Source of the DNA: MGBC120314 sp051877855
GTDB taxonomy: Bacteria > Bacillota > Clostridia > Lachnospirales > Lachnospiraceae
NCBI GenBank assembly: GCA_051877855.1
Contig: JBJEJH010000051.1
Location: 1-64,000, forward strand
Length of the DNA stretch: 64,000 bases
Direction of reading: 5' to 3'
Part shown: positions 44,752 to 53,546 of the stretch, piece by piece
Numbering within the stretch: the first letter of the stretch is position 1
Layout of the letters: each line of letters starts with the position of its first letter
Program-made: the position numbers and the translations under genes
Notes under the pieces: model-generated
Database searches by the model: none
Told to the model about the DNA's origin: nothing
The model's input: only the letters and a program-made list of their open reading frames with translations

Positions 44752-45609
44752 TTATGCTCCTAAGTACTTTCTCATGGCTGCTTCTACCACATGTCCCACT
44801 AATACAGACGTTGTTACACTTCCTGCACCACCCGGTACCGGTGTAATGGCATCAACAACAGGCTCCGCCTCATCAAATTTCACGTCACCGCAAAGCTTCC
44901 CCTCTTCATTCACATTGATACCCACATCGATAACCACCTGTCCCGGACGAAGGTAGGAGGCATCCACAACCCCTGCACGTCCTGCGGCTACCACCACGAT
45001 ATCCGCCTCCCGTACCACGGATGGCATATCCACGGTTTTGGTGTGACAAATGGTCACCGTGGCATTTTTCTTAATCAGCATCATGGCCGCCGGCTTACCC
45101 ACCACCAGACTTCGTCCGATGACAACCGCCTTCTTGCCGGTACAGTCAATGCCATAGTGATCCAGAATCTCCATACATCCCTGTGGTGTACATGGCGCAA
45201 ATCCCTGCTTTTTCCCCGTAAACACACCGGCCATGGAAGCATCGGTAATACCATCCACATCCTTCGCACAATCCAGCATATTAATTATCTTTTCTTCATC
45301 CAGATGCTTTGGCAGCGGACGGAACAATAGCACACCATGGATATTGTCATTCTGATTCACCTGTTCAATCGTCTTTATTAATTCCTCCTGGGTAACATCC
45401 TCCGGAAGAAGGAACTTCTCACAGGCTACCCCAAGTGTCTCACAACGCTTCGTTGCTCCTCTCTCATAGGAAAGATCATCTTCACGCTCACCCACACGGA
45501 TAATACCAAGGGTTGGTGTAATTCCCTTTTCCTGCAGCTTTGCCACATTATTTTTAATTCGCTCATTCATCGCGGCAGTAACTTCTTTGCCAAGTAATAA
45601 TTTTGCCAT
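44752..45609 (-). CDS. folD: Methylene-THF dehydrogenase/methenyl-THF cyclohydrolase
   Basis: A 285-residue bifunctional enzyme that interconverts methylene-, methenyl- and formyl-THF using NADP+. Visible are the catalytic Lys region (YERGATKRCETLGV), the DVDGI motif, GRSLVVGKPAAM for cofactor binding and VDAITPVPGGAGSVTTSVL at the end. It follows fchA by about 40 bases and precedes the LysR gene. Confidence 0.96.
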   Translation of the reverse strand: MAKLLLGKEVTAAMNERIKNNVAKLQEKGITPTLGIIRVGEREDDLSYERGATKRCETLGVACEKFLLPEDVTQEELIKTIEQVNQNDNIHGVLLFRPLPKHLDEEKIINMLDCAKDVDGITDASMAGVFTGKKQGFAPCTPQGCMEILDHYGIDCTGKKAVVIGRSLVVGKPAAMMLIKKNATVTICHTKTVDMPSVVREADIVVVAAGRAGVVDASYLRPGQVVIDVGINVNEEGKLCGDVKFDEAEPVVDAITPVPGGAGSVTTSVLVGHVVEAAMRKYLGA

Positions 45610-45648
45610 TTTCTTCTCCTTCTTTGCTTTTTGTTTCAGCCGATCCCT

Positions 45649-46281
45649 TTATTTCATTAAGCGGGCATTAACATCCGCAAACACCTTGTCTGCCCGTGGT
45701 CCATACTCTTCAATCATTGCATTCGCTTCCCGGTTAAGGCTCTCTGCCAGTACACGGTCCTCCATGGACTTGGTATTGATAAACACATTCAGTGAGGCTC
45801 CAAGAAGTGCAGCCTTACAGAATGCTGCTCCGACTCCCGCATCGCTCAATGCAATCACACTACCTTTTGCAGCAAATTCTTCAATCAGCTCAATGGATTC
45901 ACAACATTTTCTCATAATCTCCATAGGAACCTCACAGGCATCCCTAAGAACCACCGCCATCACTGCGGCCTTGTGCGCCTTCTCTTCTTCCGTTTCCTTC
46001 GGAAGGCTGTAGGCCTTAGACAATGGTTCAAATACTCTGGCATCTTCCTCCACCAAATGTAACAGTTCTTTCTGCAAAACATCTGCCTTCTGCTTTAAGG
46101 CAATAATTTCTTCTTCTACCTCAGCGTACTTTTTCTTGCCCACAGTAAGACTTCCCACCATGTTGCCAAGCGCAGTACCCAGTGCTCCCACCAGTGCGGA
46201 TGCGCCGCCGCCCCCCGGAACCGGTGCCTTTGTTGATAAAATATCCACAAAATCTTCGCAGGAATAAGTTGTATATGCCAT
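45649..46281 (-). CDS. fchA: Methenyl-THF cyclohydrolase / FTCD-type cyclodeaminase
   Basis: A 210-residue protein of the FTCD_C fold with PGGGGASALVGALG near residue 20. In Clostridia this stand-alone form (FchA) hydrolyses methenyl-THF or deaminates formimino-THF. Its position ahead of folD in one unit places it in one-carbon metabolism. A SigA promoter lies just upstream. Confidence 0.9.
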   Translation of the reverse strand: MAYTTYSCEDFVDILSTKAPVPGGGGASALVGALGTALGNMVGSLTVGKKKYAEVEEEIIALKQKADVLQKELLHLVEEDARVFEPLSKAYSLPKETEEEKAHKAAVMAVVLRDACEVPMEIMRKCCESIELIEEFAAKGSVIALSDAGVGAAFCKAALLGASLNVFINTKSMEDRVLAESLNREANAMIEEYGPRADKVFADVNARLMK

Positions 46282-46342
46282 AATGATCCTCCTGATTGTT
46301 CAATAATTTATGATGGTTTTAATTCATTCAATACTCCATTAA

Positions 46343-46371
46343 ATGATACCATACTTTAGCTGATGCGTCAA
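46343..46371 (-). promoter_or_regulatory. SigA promoter of fchA-folD-lysR
   Basis: Minus-strand TTGACG (46366-46371), 17 bases, TATCAT (46343-46348), leaving a leader of about 55 bases. The rest of the 46282-46505 gap shows no further clear feature. Confidence 0.7.
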
Positions 46372-46505
46372 AGAATATCCCCGCATAAAATCTTTATGCA
46401 ATCTTAATACCAATCCCGTAAAATTAACACCCTCTTAAACCTAAAAATTATACAATAATCTCACATCAATTTATGAATGAAAATATGAAAAACAAGGAGT
46501 TTATC

Positions 46506-47843
46506 GTGGAAAATAATCTGCACAGAAAAAAACATCTGACCTCATCCCAGATCGTTATATTGGGATTTGCCGGTGTTATCTTAATCGGGACCATCCTGCT
46601 GATGCTTCCCTTTTCTACCCGGGAGGGTATTGTAACCCCCTTCCATCAGGCGCTTTTTACCTCTACCTCCGCTGTGTGTGTAACCGGCCTGGTGGTAAAG
46701 GATACGGCCAGCTACTGGTCCGGATTCGGTCAGACCATCATCTTAATTCTAATCCAGATCGGCGGCATGGGTGTTGTAACCCTCGCCGCCGCTGTAGCAC
46801 TGCTATCCGGACGGAAAATATCATTGATGCAGCGAAGCACCATGCAGGAGGCCATCGCCGCACCCCAGATGGGCGGTATCGTAAGACTAACCGGATTTAT
46901 TCTGAAGGCCACCCTGCTTTTTGAATTACTTGGAGCATTGATCATGATGCCTGTGTTTTGGGGTGATTACGGAGTGCGAGGAATATGGATGGCGGTATTT
47001 CATTCCATCTCCGCTTTCTGTAATGCCGGATTTGATGTAATGGGTACCAATGAATTACCCTTTGCTTCCATTACTTCCTATGCAGGCAATCCGCTGATCA
47101 ATATTGTTATTATGCTGCTCGTTGTTATTGGTGGTATCGGATTCTTAACTTGGGATGACATTCGCACAAACCGTTATCATATCCGGCGTTACCGCATGCA
47201 GAGTAAGGTTATTCTTGCAACCACTCTTGCACTGATTCTTTTTCCTGCCGTTTACTTTTATTCGCTGGAGTTTCAGGATATGCCTGTGAGCCGGCGAATA
47301 TTATGTTCGTTGTTCCAATCCGTCACAACCCGTACGGCAGGTTTTAACACCACCGATCTGACACTGCTAAGCGGTGCGGGACAATGTATCATGATCATGC
47401 TTATGCTCATTGGCGGGTCTCCCGGTTCCACTGCCGGCGGTATGAAAACCACCACAATTGCTGTACTGTTTACCAACTTAATATCGGTATTCCATCGCAA
47501 GGAGGAAGCACACTTCTTTGGACGTCGGATTGAAAATGGTGTTATACAAAATGCAGCGACAATTTTAATGATGTACCTGACTTTATTTGTATCAGGCGCC
47601 CTGGTAATCAGCATAATCGAAGGCCTTCCTTTGGGACTGTGCCTTTTCGAAACCGCTTCCGCAGTGGGTACTGTGGGATTATCCCTTGGCATTACCCCGA
47701 CACTTGGGCTGATATCCCAGGGAATACTGATTGCACTTATGTTTATGGGACGTGTGGGAGGATTAACTATCATTTATGCTACACTTTCACAGTCCAATAA
47801 GAAGCTTTCCATGCTTCCTCAGGAAAAAATAACCGTTGGATAA
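46506..47843 (+). CDS. ktrB: Potassium uptake channel subunit KtrB/TrkH
   Basis: A 445-residue membrane protein with four repeated M1-P-M2 units. Selectivity-loop-like stretches include TSTSAVCVTGL, FHSISAFCNAGFD, QSVTTRTAGFN and ETASAVGTVGLS. It forms the K+ pore. The GTG at 46506 has AAGGAG six bases upstream; the longer ATG at 46473 lacks a ribosome site. The next gene is the KtrA/TrkA regulatory subunit, so together they form a Ktr-type uptake system. Confidence 0.93.
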   Translation: MENNLHRKKHLTSSQIVILGFAGVILIGTILLMLPFSTREGIVTPFHQALFTSTSAVCVTGLVVKDTASYWSGFGQTIILILIQIGGMGVVTLAAAVALLSGRKISLMQRSTMQEAIAAPQMGGIVRLTGFILKATLLFELLGALIMMPVFWGDYGVRGIWMAVFHSISAFCNAGFDVMGTNELPFASITSYAGNPLINIVIMLLVVIGGIGFLTWDDIRTNRYHIRRYRMQSKVILATTLALILFPAVYFYSLEFQDMPVSRRILCSLFQSVTTRTAGFNTTDLTLLSGAGQCIMIMLMLIGGSPGSTAGGMKTTTIAVLFTNLISVFHRKEEAHFFGRRIENGVIQNAATILMMYLTLFVSGALVISIIEGLPLGLCLFETASAVGTVGLSLGITPTLGLISQGILIALMFMGRVGGLTIIYATLSQSNKKLSMLPQEKITVG

Positions 47844-47857
47844 GGAGAATAATTATT

Positions 47858-48505
47858 ATGAAATCTATTTTATTAATTGGCGTAGGACGATTTGGCAAAC
47901 ATATAGCCTTGCAGCTAAACCAGCTGGGACATCAGGTTATGGCTGTGGATGCTGTGGAGGAACGAATCAACGATATTCTTCCCTTTGTAACCAATGCCCA
48001 GATCGGTGATAGTACCAACATTGATTTTCTAAAGTCTCTGGGGGTAAGAAATTTCGATGTGTGCATTGTTACCATCGGCAATGATTTTCAAAGTTCCCTT
48101 GAAACCACTCTGAATCTGAAGGAACTTGGGGCATCCATGGTGGTATCCCGTGCCGAAAGAGACGTGCATGCCAAATTTCTTCTGCGCAATGGTGCGGATG
48201 AAATATTATATCCGGAAAAGCAGCTTGCAAAATGGGCAGCCATCCGCTATGCTTCCAACCACATTCTTGATTATATTGAACTGGACAGCAACCATTCGAT
48301 TTTTGAAGTATCGGTTCCAAAATCCTGGATTGGATTAAGCATCGGAAAACTTGATATCCGAAAAAAATATAATGTCAACATTCTGGCGCTTAAACGCAAT
48401 GGCGTAATGGATATGTCCATCACACCGGATACACTTCTATCCGACCAGGTAACCCTGCTGGTGCTGGGTGAATACAAAGCTCTTCAGAAATGTTTTCATA
48501 TATAA
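47858..48505 (+). CDS. ktrA: Potassium uptake regulatory subunit KtrA/TrkA
   Basis: A 215-residue cytosolic ring protein with RCK_N (GVGRFGKHIALQL nucleotide-binding turn, then DSTN) and RCK_C (about 135-215). It gates KtrB in response to ATP/ADP, and RCK_C domains of this family often bind c-di-AMP. AAGGAG precedes the ATG. Element A follows ten bases after its stop. Confidence 0.93.
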   Translation: MKSILLIGVGRFGKHIALQLNQLGHQVMAVDAVEERINDILPFVTNAQIGDSTNIDFLKSLGVRNFDVCIVTIGNDFQSSLETTLNLKELGASMVVSRAERDVHAKFLLRNGADEILYPEKQLAKWAAIRYASNHILDYIELDSNHSIFEVSVPKSWIGLSIGKLDIRKKYNVNILALKRNGVMDMSITPDTLLSDQVTLLVLGEYKALQKCFHI

Positions 48506-48514
48506 ATCACTTAA

Positions 48515-48639
48515 GTTTGTGTATATTATTTCGCGGCGCGTTTGCACTAAGAGCACGCTCGTAGCGGTACATAAGACGCCAAAAAACGGCGTCTAAGTAC
48601 CGACGGCGCGCAATTGCCACGAAATAATTATACACAAAC
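48515..48639. repeat. 125-bp palindromic element, copy A
   Basis: Ends are GTTTGTGTATA and its exact inverse TATACACAAAC. The interior is a long imperfect palindrome with a central GACGCC-loop-GGCGTC hairpin flanked by GGTAC/GTACC. It aligns without gaps to the reverse complement of 51731-51855 at about 91 percent identity (11 differences by eye). No coding capacity. The right flank ATTATCTTCTGTA resembles that of the other copies. Confidence 0.85.
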
Positions 48640-48703
48640 ATTATCTTCTGTATAGTTCGTTTCACAAACACATAATAACTCAATATAAAAGGAGGTGAGC
48701 ATA

Positions 48704-48991
48704 TTGAGGGATATCATTCTGGCTATAGCAGTTCTTTTGTTTTTTGCCCTTGGTTCCTTTGTCATGAAATGTGTGGATTTGTTTCTAAGTAAAATTAACA
48801 AATCTGCGGAAACTGAATTAGAACCTCAATCTCCTTCTTATGTGATGCTCACCGGTGACTTAAAGGATGATGAGCTTCTTAAGGCCATTCATCAATTTAG
48901 AGACTGCCATGAATCCATGCAGATTTACCTATGTGAGGATATGTTTTCGAACTTAATGGAACCAAATCCCTTCCGGGAAAGTAAAAAGTAG
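48704..48991 (+). CDS. Small membrane protein of unknown function
   Basis: 95 residues: one N-terminal membrane segment (about 5-25, IILAIAVLLFFALGSFV), a short basic stretch, and a soluble tail of about 60 residues with two Cys. The start is a TTG at 48704, eight bases after GGAGG; an in-frame GTG at 48695 lies inside that site. It sits just ahead of the KdpD-like kinase gene, where kdpFABC would be expected. It may be an accessory to the sensor or to Ktr. I do not recognise a family. Confidence 0.7.
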   Translation: MRDIILAIAVLLFFALGSFVMKCVDLFLSKINKSAETELEPQSPSYVMLTGDLKDDELLKAIHQFRDCHESMQIYLCEDMFSNLMEPNPFRESKK

Positions 48992-49049
48992 CTTATTTTG
49001 TGAATTTGTGATATGCTTTTGATTTAGAATCACAAAGGCGGTGATCGAT

Positions 49050-51035
49050 ATGTCTCAGAAAAAAACACCGGGGCCACAGGATCAGGAAGAACACATTCTT
49101 GTCTGCCTGTCCGCCTCTCCCTCCAATGCAAATATTATCCGCACTGCTGCCAGAATGGCTCAGGCATTTCACGGAACCTTTACTGCGCTGTTTGTTCAGA
49201 CCAACGCAACCTCAAAACTGTGTGATACCGACCAAAAACGTTTACAGAGTAATGTGAAACTGGCCGAACAATCAGGGGCTAATATTGTCACCGTGCAGGG
49301 TGAAGACATATCCTATCAGATCGCAGAATTTGCCCGAATTTCTAAAGTTACCAAAATAATTATTGGACGAAGTAATGCAAAACCACATCACTTCCGGTGG
49401 AAATCCACCCTTACCGAGGAATTAATTGAATCGGCTCCTAATCTGGAAATACATATTATTCCGGATTCCACAACAGACCAACACTATCGGCAAAGAAGTT
49501 CTGATGATCTTTATAATATATTTCCAACTGCCACTGATTTTCTGGTTCTTTTGTCCATTCTCGCAGTTGCAACCGGAATCGGAACGATTTTTAGGGTATT
49601 AGGATTCACTGAGGCGAACATCATAACCCTTTACATTCTTGCGGTACTGCTGATTTCGCTTTTTACCAAAAGTCATTTCTGCAGCGTATTAGGTTCTTTA
49701 CTTGGTGTATTACTGTTTAACTTTTTCTTCACAGAGCCAAGGCTTACTTTTCACGCTTATGAGCATGGTTATCCCTTCACTTTCATCATCATGCTGATTG
49801 CTTCGATCATTACCGGAACTTTAGCCGGGCGACTCAAAAACCATGCAAAGCAATCCGCACAGGCTGCTTTCCGCACAAGAGTATTATTCGATACCAACCA
49901 GCTTCTGCACAAAGCCATGGACGAGGATGAAATGATCAGTATCACTGCCACGCAGCTCATAAAATTATTGAACCGCGATATTATTGCTTATACCGAAACC
50001 GGCGGCAAATTAGGAAAAGGACAATTGTTTCATCAATCTCCTTACGAGGAAAATCCTTTTTCTACATTTAAGGAGCAGAATATCGCTGAGTGGGTATTTC
50101 AAAACAAGAAGAGAGCCGGTGCCGGAACCAGTACCTTCAGCGAGGCAAATAACCTGTATCTTGCCCTTCGCATAAACCAGAACGTATACGGCGTCATGGG
50201 AATTGCCATCAACAATACTCCCCTGGACGCTTTTGAAAACAGTGTACTCCTATCCATCATCGATGAATGTGCTCTGGCAATCGAAAATTCCAGAAATGCC
50301 AAGGCAAAGGAGGAGGCTGCACTGCTTGCCCAGAAGGAACAGCTGCGGGCCAATTTACTCCGTGCCATTTCCCACGATTTGCGCACTCCTCTCACCTCCA
50401 TATCCGGAAATGCCAGCAATCTGATTTCCAACTCATCAAAGCTGGATGAAGAAACAAAAATGCTGCTATATAACGATATTTTTGATGATTCCCAGTGGCT
50501 GATCAGTCTTGTGGAAAATCTTCTCTCCGTCACACGACTGGAAGAGGGACGATTGAATTTTAACATGACAACAGAGCTGGTAAACGATGTCATTGAAGAG
50601 GCGCTGAAACACATTAATCATAAGAGCACAGAACACCGGATTATTGTAGATCATAACGAGGATCTGCTTCTTGCTAAAATGGATTCCAAGCTGATCCTTC
50701 AGGTTATTATCAATATTGTGGACAATGCAATTAAGTACACCCCGGTCGGTTCAACCATTCGGATCCATACCGAAAAGAAAAACAATATGGTCTGCGTCAG
50801 TATCGCAGATGATGGCAACGGCATCGAGGATGCCATAAAACCGAAGGTATTTGAAATGTTCTTTACGGGAAATAATAAAATTGTGGATAGCCGGCGCAGT
50901 TTAGGCCTTGGCTTATCCCTCTGCCAGTCCATCATCAATGCCCATGGCGGCGAATTAACCCTTCGGGACAATGATCCCCATGGCTGCATTTTTACCTTTA
51001 CACTACCATCCCAGGAGGATATTCAAATTGAATAA
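49050..51035 (+). CDS. kdpD: KdpD-like sensor histidine kinase without the N-terminal KdpD domain
   Basis: A 661-residue kinase. Residues 13-135 form a universal-stress-protein (Usp) domain, followed by about four close membrane segments (DUF4118, about 155-255), a GAF-like region, HisKA (SHDLRTPLTS) and HATPase (NIVDNAIKYTP, GLGLSLCQS). Canonical KdpD has an additional P-loop domain of about 220 residues in front, absent here. The Usp domain holds Ser21-x-Ser23, 20 residues, then FTALF, matching the SxS-X20-FTAxY motif for c-di-AMP in S. aureus KdpD with Tyr replaced by Phe. The ATG at 49050 has a GGCGG site. Confidence 0.9.
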   Translation: MSQKKTPGPQDQEEHILVCLSASPSNANIIRTAARMAQAFHGTFTALFVQTNATSKLCDTDQKRLQSNVKLAEQSGANIVTVQGEDISYQIAEFARISKVTKIIIGRSNAKPHHFRWKSTLTEELIESAPNLEIHIIPDSTTDQHYRQRSSDDLYNIFPTATDFLVLLSILAVATGIGTIFRVLGFTEANIITLYILAVLLISLFTKSHFCSVLGSLLGVLLFNFFFTEPRLTFHAYEHGYPFTFIIMLIASIITGTLAGRLKNHAKQSAQAAFRTRVLFDTNQLLHKAMDEDEMISITATQLIKLLNRDIIAYTETGGKLGKGQLFHQSPYEENPFSTFKEQNIAEWVFQNKKRAGAGTSTFSEANNLYLALRINQNVYGVMGIAINNTPLDAFENSVLLSIIDECALAIENSRNAKAKEEAALLAQKEQLRANLLRAISHDLRTPLTSISGNASNLISNSSKLDEETKMLLYNDIFDDSQWLISLVENLLSVTRLEEGRLNFNMTTELVNDVIEEALKHINHKSTEHRIIVDHNEDLLLAKMDSKLILQVIINIVDNAIKYTPVGSTIRIHTEKKNNMVCVSIADDGNGIEDAIKPKVFEMFFTGNNKIVDSRRSLGLGLSLCQSIINAHGGELTLRDNDPHGCIFTFTLPSQEDIQIE

Positions 51036-51729
51036 GACGACGATTCTTGTGGTGGAAGATGATGCACCGATTCGCAATCTCATCACCACAACCTTGAAGA
51101 CAAACGATTACAAATATTTAACTGCTAAGAACGGCAGCGAAGCCATTATGGAGACTACTTCCCACAATCCGGATATTATTCTTCTGGATCTTGGATTACC
51201 GGATATGGATGGTGTGGATGTAATTAAGCAAATACGAAGCTGGTCCAATATTCCCATTATTGTGATTAGTGCAAGAAGTGAAGACGATGACAAGATAGAG
51301 GCTTTGGACAGTGGTGCTGATGATTACCTTACAAAGCCTTTCTCCGTGGAAGAATTATTGGCAAGACTGCGGGTAACCAAACGCCGCCTTGCTATGATGC
51401 AGACGGATTTGTCCACGCAGAATACAGTTTTTATTAATGGAAATCTGAAAGTGGATTATGTTGCCGGCTGCGCATACCTTGGTGAGGAAGAACTTCACCT
51501 GACCCCCATTGAATATAAGCTTCTCTGTCTGATGTCCAAGAATGTGGGCCGGGTACTGACACACACCTATATCACCCAGAATGTGTGGGGAAGCAGCTGG
51601 GATAAAGATATATCTTCCCTTCGGGTATTTATGGCGACACTCCGGAAAAAGATCGAGTGTAAGCCGGATTCTCCTCAATATATTCAGACCCACATCGGCG
51701 TAGGCTACCGGATGTTAAAGGTAGAATAA
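51028..51729 (+). CDS. kdpE: KdpE-like response regulator (OmpR family)
   Basis: A 233-residue regulator: receiver with Asp11/Asp12, phospho-acceptor Asp54 in LLDLGLPDMDG and Lys in TKPF, then a winged helix ending in HIGVGYRM. The start is a TTG at 51028, nine bases after AGGAGG and overlapping the kinase stop by eight bases. In canonical systems KdpE activates kdpFABC, which is not present here, so the nearby ktr genes or distant targets are candidates. The stop codon lies two bases before element B. Confidence 0.93.
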   Translation: MNKTTILVVEDDAPIRNLITTTLKTNDYKYLTAKNGSEAIMETTSHNPDIILLDLGLPDMDGVDVIKQIRSWSNIPIIVISARSEDDDKIEALDSGADDYLTKPFSVEELLARLRVTKRRLAMMQTDLSTQNTVFINGNLKVDYVAGCAYLGEEELHLTPIEYKLLCLMSKNVGRVLTHTYITQNVWGSSWDKDISSLRVFMATLRKKIECKPDSPQYIQTHIGVGYRMLKVE

Positions 51730-51730
51730 A

Positions 51731-51855
51731 GTTTGTGTATAATTATTTCGAGGCAATTGCGAGCCGTCGGTACTTAGTCGCCGTCCTTTGGCGTCTTATG
51801 TACCGCTACGAGCTCGCTCTTAGTGCAAACGTGCCTCAAAATATTATACACAAAC
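51731..51855. repeat. 125-bp palindromic element, copy B (inverted relative to A)
   Basis: Same length and identical 11-bp ends as the element at 48515-48639, in opposite orientation. It starts two bases after the kdpE-like stop codon. The right flank ATTATCTTATGTA followed by ATTGAT matches the solo copy at 35358-35376 closely, so the true element edge may lie about 15-20 bases outside this end. Confidence 0.85.
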
Positions 51856-51895
51856 ATTATCTTATGTAATTGATATTTCCTTTTGCAAACGCCTA

Positions 51896-53542
51896 TTATT
51901 GTTCGATCATGGCTATTTTCATCATTTCATTGGCGATATTTAATGCATGATCTCCTATACGCTCAAAATCTGTTAACATTTCTGAAAATAAAATACTCCC
52001 CTCATCGGAACATTTGCCGGATTGAATTCGTTCAAACATGTTATTTCGAAACTGGATTGTTATATCATCCATTTTTTGTTCCATACAGGCAATCTGCTCA
52101 TGCCATGATACATAATCCGCCGGTCTTTCCAATAAAACATCAAACAATTTAGCACATACACTTTGCAGTTCTGACACTTCCCCATTCGCCTGTCCCGAAA
52201 ATGTAATGTTCTTTTCGGCAATCATTTTCGAATATCCTGCAATATTCATTGCATGATCGCTGATTCTCTCGATATTGCTTGTAATCGAGAATAACGCATT
52301 AAATGTCTGACTTCCCGCACTTGTTCTTTCATAAGAAACAACCATAGTAATATATTTTGATATCTCTTTGTTTAAGAAATCGATATATTCCTCGCGTTGT
52401 TCTATTGCCACATACTTTTCCTTCCCCCGGTTGACAAAAACATCAAAGGCCTCAAACACATTACATTTCGCCATTTCCATCATACGCAGAAGTTCTTTTC
52501 GAATTCCTGCCATATAGATGACGGAAGATCCTAATTTTTCTGCATTGGTATGGTTCATATCCAACAGATACCGTACACGCATTCCCCCTGCATCTTCATC
52601 ACTCTTCTTATCTCTTAGAATCAGGGAAGCAATTTTAGCAAGTCCGTTGCCTACAGGAAGCAGCAGTAATGTTGTTACAATATTAAACATGGTATGGAGA
52701 TTAGCTATCTGTGCCGGGGCATTTTGCGGCGTCCATCCCTCCACCATCAGGATTAAAGGTGTTGTCAGACAAAGAGCCGTAAACACCATCGTTCCAAACA
52801 CGTTGAATAAAATATGTATGATCGTAGTTCGTTTTGCATTCCTGCTGGTTCCGATGGATGCCAGTAATGCCGTTACACAGGTTCCGATATTCTGACCAAA
52901 CAGGACGAATGCTGCGCTCTTTAAGCCTACCGCTCCACTCCCGGCCAAGGCCTGTAAGATTCCCACCGATGCCGATGAGGATTGAATCAGCGCCGTAAAG
53001 ACTGTGCCGGCCATAATGCCAAGAAGAGGATTCTCAAATTGAGTCAACAGATTAACGAATTGTTCTGAATCCGCTAAGGGCTCCATGGCCAGTCCCATCA
53101 TATCCATTCCGATAAACAGAATTCCAAGACCGGCCACAATTTCACCGATATGTTTCACTTTTTCATTCTTGACAAATACGATGGCCGCCACACCCAGAAA
53201 GGCTATAAAGGGTGCAATTTCCCCCACATCCAGGGCAATTAACTGCCCCGTAACCGTGGTTCCTATGTTGGCACCCATAATGATCCAAATTGCCTGATTC
53301 AATGTCATCATCCCGGAATTAACAAATCCGACGACCATGACGGTTGTGGCAGAGGAAGACTGTATTACGGCAGTAATTAAGGTGCCTGCAAGCACACCCA
53401 CAACCCGGTTGGATGTTATTTTCTCCATTATGACTTTCATTTTGTTACCGGCCGCCGCCTCTAACCCTGAACTCATCATTTGCATTCCATAAAGAAATAA
53501 CGCAAGACCCCCAAGAAGTGTCATTATATACGATAAATTCAT
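51896..53542 (-). CDS. Na+/phosphate cotransporter, NptA family, with PhoU-like tail
   Basis: A 548-residue protein. The membrane half has two inverted repeats, each with a QSSSA motif (IQSSSATTVM, IQSSSASVG), the mark of Na/Pi cotransporters. The C-terminal 200 residues form two PhoU-like helical bundles that may sense phosphate signalling. The ATG at 53542 lies two bases after the pyk stop, with AAAGGA nine bases upstream, so it is cotranscribed with pyruvate kinase. Confidence 0.9.
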   Translation of the reverse strand: MNLSYIMTLLGGLALFLYGMQMMSSGLEAAAGNKMKVIMEKITSNRVVGVLAGTLITAVIQSSSATTVMVVGFVNSGMMTLNQAIWIIMGANIGTTVTGQLIALDVGEIAPFIAFLGVAAIVFVKNEKVKHIGEIVAGLGILFIGMDMMGLAMEPLADSEQFVNLLTQFENPLLGIMAGTVFTALIQSSSASVGILQALAGSGAVGLKSAAFVLFGQNIGTCVTALLASIGTSRNAKRTTIIHILFNVFGTMVFTALCLTTPLILMVEGWTPQNAPAQIANLHTMFNIVTTLLLLPVGNGLAKIASLILRDKKSDEDAGGMRVRYLLDMNHTNAEKLGSSVIYMAGIRKELLRMMEMAKCNVFEAFDVFVNRGKEKYVAIEQREEYIDFLNKEISKYITMVVSYERTSAGSQTFNALFSITSNIERISDHAMNIAGYSKMIAEKNITFSGQANGEVSELQSVCAKLFDVLLERPADYVSWHEQIACMEQKMDDITIQFRNNMFERIQSGKCSDEGSILFSEMLTDFERIGDHALNIANEMMKIAMIEQ

Positions 53543-53546
53543 TATT

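Noticed and set aside
48515..48639. Intrinsic terminator for ktrA
   Set aside because: Although it folds strongly, there is no T tract after the hairpin and an inverted near-identical copy lies 3.1 kb away, so a dispersed element is the better description; a role in transcript ending remains possible.
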